From an uncultured Mesocricetibacter sp. (lineage in GTDB: Bacteria > Pseudomonadota > Gammaproteobacteria > Enterobacterales > Pasteurellaceae): DNA of 7,729 nucleotides. A model generated the notes under the pieces. That model did no database searches. It saw only the letters and a list, made by a program, of their open reading frames with translations, and had not been told where the DNA came from. The translations under genes were made by a program, and so were the position numbers. Below are positions 5,462-7,729 of the stretch, piece after piece; position 1 is the stretch's first letter; each line of letters starts with the position of its first letter. Location: the NCBI GenBank assembly GCA_905373425.1, contig CAJPST010000107.1, forward strand, positions 1-7,729, in the 5' to 3' direction.

Positions 5462-6247
5462 ATGTTTGAAATTATCTTTCCCGCCTGGTTGGCAGGTATC
5501 TTACTTTCTTTAATTACCGCACCTTTAGGTGCATTCGTAGTATGGCGCAAAATGGCATATTTCGGCGATACTCTTGCTCATTCGGCATTACTAGGCGTGG
5601 CATTAGGGATTTTCTTAGAAATCAATCCTTATCTGGCCATTTTAATTCTTACGCTATTGCTCGCTGCCGTAATGGTATGGCTGGAAGGTAACAGCCAATA
5701 TTCGGTGGATACTATCCTCGGTATTATCGCCCATAGTTGCCTCTCTTTGGGGGTGGTTGCAGTCGGTTTGCTGGAAAATGTCCGTGTCGATTTAATGGGT
5801 TACCTATTCGGCGATTTATTAGCGGTTAATTACCAAGATCTTATCTTTATCGGGATAGGGGTTATCGTAGTGTTAGCTACTTTGTTGTACTTTTGGACTC
5901 CCTTGCTTTCCATCACCGTTAGCCCCGAACTGGCTCAAGTAGAAGGGATAAATATTGCCAGAATGCGTTTTATTCTGATGATGTTAACCGCGCTCACCAT
6001 TGCCGTCAGTATGAAATTTGTCGGCGCACTGATAATCACTTCATTATTAATTATCCCCGCCGCAACGGCACGGCGTTTTTCCCGCACTCCGGAAACAATG
6101 GTTTTCAACGGTATATTCATCAGCATATTGGCCGTTTCAATGGGATTGCTTTTATCCGCATTTTATAATACCGCCGCCGGGCCGTCTGTTGTTATCTGCT
6201 CTTCTCTATTGTTTTTACTGTCTTTATGTAAAAGGGAAAAAAACTAA
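5462..6247 (+). CDS. znuB: Zinc ABC transporter permease ZnuB
   Basis: ZnuB is the inner-membrane channel subunit of the ZnuABC zinc importer, of the ABC-3 permease family. The protein is 261 residues, the same as E. coli ZnuB, and almost entirely hydrophobic, with roughly seven or eight membrane segments. Conserved blocks are VVWRKMAYFGDTLAH (27-40 region), I-x-A-H-S-x-L-S-L-G (89-97), VRVDLMGYLFGDLLAV (108-122) and the long KFVGALIITSLLIIPAATARRF stretch (185-206), followed by A-G-P-S-V-V near the end. A modest Shine-Dalgarno AGAG (5452-5455) lies 6 bases before ATG 5462; an earlier ATG at 5457 is out of frame. The short gap from znuC means the two are cotranscribed. znuA is absent from the window and presumably lies elsewhere in the genome, as it does in H. 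influenzae. Confidence 0.97.
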   Translation: MFEIIFPAWLAGILLSLITAPLGAFVVWRKMAYFGDTLAHSALLGVALGIFLEINPYLAILILTLLLAAVMVWLEGNSQYSVDTILGIIAHSCLSLGVVAVGLLENVRVDLMGYLFGDLLAVNYQDLIFIGIGVIVVLATLLYFWTPLLSITVSPELAQVEGINIARMRFILMMLTALTIAVSMKFVGALIITSLLIIPAATARRFSRTPETMVFNGIFISILAVSMGLLLSAFYNTAAGPSVVICSSLLFLLSLCKREKN

Positions 6248-6257
6248 CCAAAAAGTT

Positions 6258-6266
6258 ACCGCACTT
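6258..6266 (-). repeat. DNA uptake signal, left arm of inverted pair
   Basis: The plus strand reads ACCGCACTT, the reverse complement of AAGTGCGGT. On the minus strand it continues A-ACTTTTT and then a T-rich block, fitting the extended uptake motif. It starts 11 bases after the znuB stop. Confidence 0.92.
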
Positions 6267-6315
6267 TTATCTCTCTGACTATTCCCCCTTGAATAGCTAG
6301 AACCGAGCAGTTTAA

Positions 6316-6324
6316 AAGTGCGGT
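6316..6324 (+). repeat. DNA uptake signal, right arm of inverted pair
   Basis: Exact AAGTGCGGT on the plus strand, followed by G-AAAAATT and, one turn later, CAAAAT, which fits the extended uptake motif. It mirrors the copy at 6258-6266. Confidence 0.92.
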
Positions 6325-6375
6325 GAAAAATTAAGCCAAAATCCATATTTGGCGATGTACTTGACCAAGCATCAT

Positions 6376-6404
6376 TTGTAGTTAACCATCTAATTCGTTA
6401 TACT
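6376..6404 (+). promoter_or_regulatory. Sigma70-like promoter of the downstream gene
   Basis: TTGTAG (6376-6381) and TATACT (6399-6404) are 17 bases apart, a near-consensus pair. Transcription would start near 6411, about 30 bases before the ATG at 6441. This suggests the last gene is transcribed on its own, separately from znuCB. Confidence 0.6.
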
Positions 6405-6440
6405 TTGCCCTAAATTAATAACATCCCAGAGATCAACATC

Positions 6441-7729
6441 ATGAGTAAAAAAGCTCGAATTACTTTCAACATTTCCGCTATTGCTTTATTAATTGCAATC
6501 GGTGCGCAATCTTATACAAATTATCAAATCGATCAGACATTAAAACAATTCCCATATCATTTTAGAGACCAATTTACTTTACAAGTGGATGAAACAAATA
6601 GTGATTTTTTCACCCGCGATCTTACTTTCAGCATTAAACATCAAGATAACGGTGAAAAAACCGAATTCATTCATACCAAATTAACAACATTACCTTTTTT
6701 TATTAACGCCGAATCCAATATTCCGCATGCATTAATTAAAAAATTAAATAATACGCTCAAGGTTACTATTGATAAAAATATCATTACCAGCCAATTTTCC
6801 GTGTTTGGTGAAAATCTGCAATCAGATATTATTACTCAATTACGTGACAGCACCAACACTCAGCAAACGTTAGAAACCGATTTAATGTATTCGCCGAAAA
6901 GCGGTGTAATCAATATTCGAACTAAGTTATCCGGTTTAAACTATGATGCTAATACTAAAATTAAAAACCTAACCGCTGAAACTTTATTGAATCCCGTAGG
7001 AGAAAGTCATTACGATATCACCAAAGCAAACATAAACATCGCAAACACAGACATTTCTTTTTTGAATGGAGATAATACCCGAATTGAATTGGAAAATTCT
7101 CAATTTTCTCTTAACAAAAAAATAGAGCCTACAGGATATGATTTAATCACTAGTTTTAAAAACAAAGTAGCTAAACTATCTAATAAATCCACTAAATCCG
7201 AAACAGAAAAAACTATAATTGAGGGACTTGAGCTATATTCAAAACAACTAGGTGTACCGAGTCATGTCACATTTTACGATCAATTGGATGAGCTACACAT
7301 TGAAAATATTAATCTTAATCAACTGGTAAAAAAAATAAACAGCGCATTATTTGATAATGATTTATTTGAAACCGGTGTTGCTATTAAAAAAATTTCCGAT
7401 ACTAAAGAAGAAAAAAATCGCTTTACATTAAAAGACGCTACTTTTAGCTTTTCTTCCGACAATAAGAAAAAAGAAGACTCCGCACAAAATCTTACTTTCA
7501 ACATCAATGAAATAGGAATGATGACTGAATCTGAGTTATTAAATATTAAAGGCTTGAACTGGAGTTATAGCAATAGCAACTTTAACTTATTAGAACATTT
7601 AGATTTTATATATAAATACTTACCGGAAAATCTGAATGAAATGCCGCATTTTAATAATGAAAAAGATCACCCGGACTTTCTTAAAGATCTGCAAAAACTG
7701 TCAAGTAATTATAAAACGCAAACCAAACT
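6441..7729 (+). CDS. Membrane-anchored periplasmic protein, possibly YdgA/DUF945-like, 3' end missing
   Basis: The frame is open from ATG 6441 to the window edge (429 codons plus two bases) with no stop. AGAG at 6428-6431 lies 9 bases before the ATG, and an in-frame TAA at 6411 rules out a longer start. The protein begins M-S-K-K-A-R, then a single hydrophobic segment (about 9-24), then a long polar, Asn/Lys/Thr-rich region with many alternating beta-strand-like stretches. This is typical of an inner-membrane-anchored protein facing the periplasm. No Cys is seen. The start (one anchor, Y-x-x-Y-Q-I-D, then a V-x-x-x-N-x-x-F-F-x-x-D-L-x-F-x-I-K strand pattern) resembles E. coli YdgA (DUF945), but this rests on pattern memory. 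The gene is much more AT-rich than its neighbours: three sampled 60-base lines gave about 25-33% GC, against about 52% in a znuB line. I cannot assign a function. Confidence 0.6.
   Translation, partial: MSKKARITFNISAIALLIAIGAQSYTNYQIDQTLKQFPYHFRDQFTLQVDETNSDFFTRDLTFSIKHQDNGEKTEFIHTKLTTLPFFINAESNIPHALIKKLNNTLKVTIDKNIITSQFSVFGENLQSDIITQLRDSTNTQQTLETDLMYSPKSGVINIRTKLSGLNYDANTKIKNLTAETLLNPVGESHYDITKANINIANTDISFLNGDNTRIELENSQFSLNKKIEPTGYDLITSFKNKVAKLSNKSTKSETEKTIIEGLELYSKQLGVPSHVTFYDQLDELHIENINLNQLVKKINSALFDNDLFETGVAIKKISDTKEEKNRFTLKDATFSFSSDNKKKEDSAQNLTFNINEIGMMTESELLNIKGLNWSYSNSNFNLLEHLDFIYKYLPENLNEMPHFNNEKDHPDFLKDLQKLSSNYKTQTK

Larger units (their letters stand above)
6258..6324. terminator. 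Inverted uptake-signal pair, possible znuCB terminator
   Basis: ACCGCACTTTTA (6258-6269) and TAAAAGTGCGGT (6313-6324) form a perfect 12-base-pair stem directly downstream of znuB. Inverted pairs of uptake signals often serve as terminators in Haemophilus. Here the loop is long (43 bases) and contains its own hairpin (CTATTC 6279-6284, GAATAG 6291-6296). The plus strand also lacks a T-run after the stem (it reads GAAAAATT). Termination is plausible but not shown. Confidence 0.5.

Noticed and set aside
4655..6247. Manganese or iron (rather than zinc) specificity for the ABC transporter
   Set aside because: The ZnuC His cluster, the ICC(A/S)GxPE segment and the very close colinearity of ZnuB with the E. 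coli zinc permease, plus the mepM neighbour, all favour zinc.
7328..7335. Run of eight A in the last gene as a phase-variation tract
   Set aside because: Runs of this length are expected in a gene this AT-rich, the frame is intact, and no other sign of slippage control is present.
7319..7507. 62-codon minus-strand open frame
   Set aside because: It is antisense to the open, anchored plus-strand gene starting at 6441, which has a promoter and ribosome binding site.

Overview
The window looks like chromosomal DNA of a Pasteurellaceae bacterium (Haemophilus, Aggregatibacter, Pasteurella or Basfia type; I do not commit to a genus). It carries four exact copies of the 9-base Haemophilus-type DNA uptake signal AAGTGCGGT, each followed by the expected A/T-rich flank. 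The proteins are close in pattern to gammaproteobacterial LolB, IspE, Prs, MepM, ZnuC and ZnuB. There is no phage, insertion sequence, CRISPR array or RNA gene that I can see.

Positions 1-2528, plus strand, hold a tight housekeeping cluster. It starts with lolB (outer-membrane lipoprotein receptor, 5' end cut by the window edge). Next is ispE (CDP-methylerythritol kinase of the non-mevalonate isoprenoid pathway), 9 bases downstream and in the same frame. Last is prs (PRPP synthetase), which overlaps the end of ispE by 13 bases. A strong bidirectional hairpin at 2552-2586 ends both this cluster and the converging mepM gene.

Positions 2655-4463, minus strand, encode a MepM/YebA-type zinc-dependent murein endopeptidase. 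At 602 residues it is longer than E. coli MepM because of an 18-base in-frame tandem repeat and a long acidic linker. It starts with TTG behind a good ribosome binding site. It diverges from znuC-znuB (4655-6247, plus strand), the ATPase and permease of the high-affinity zinc importer. The zinc-binding partner ZnuA is not in the window. The 191-base divergent region holds a 17-base near-perfect palindrome and candidate promoters.

Positions 6248-6440 hold an inverted pair of uptake signals and a sigma70-like promoter. They are followed by an AT-rich gene of uncertain function that runs off the right edge: membrane-anchored, periplasmic, possibly YdgA/DUF945-like. Because it has no stop inside the window it could easily be missed.

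Most of the window is ordinary core genome. The points most worth checking are the MepM repeat tract and TTG start, the divergent mepM/znuC palindrome, the Cys/His extension of ZnuC, and the uptake signal read as codons in the IspE N-terminal extension.
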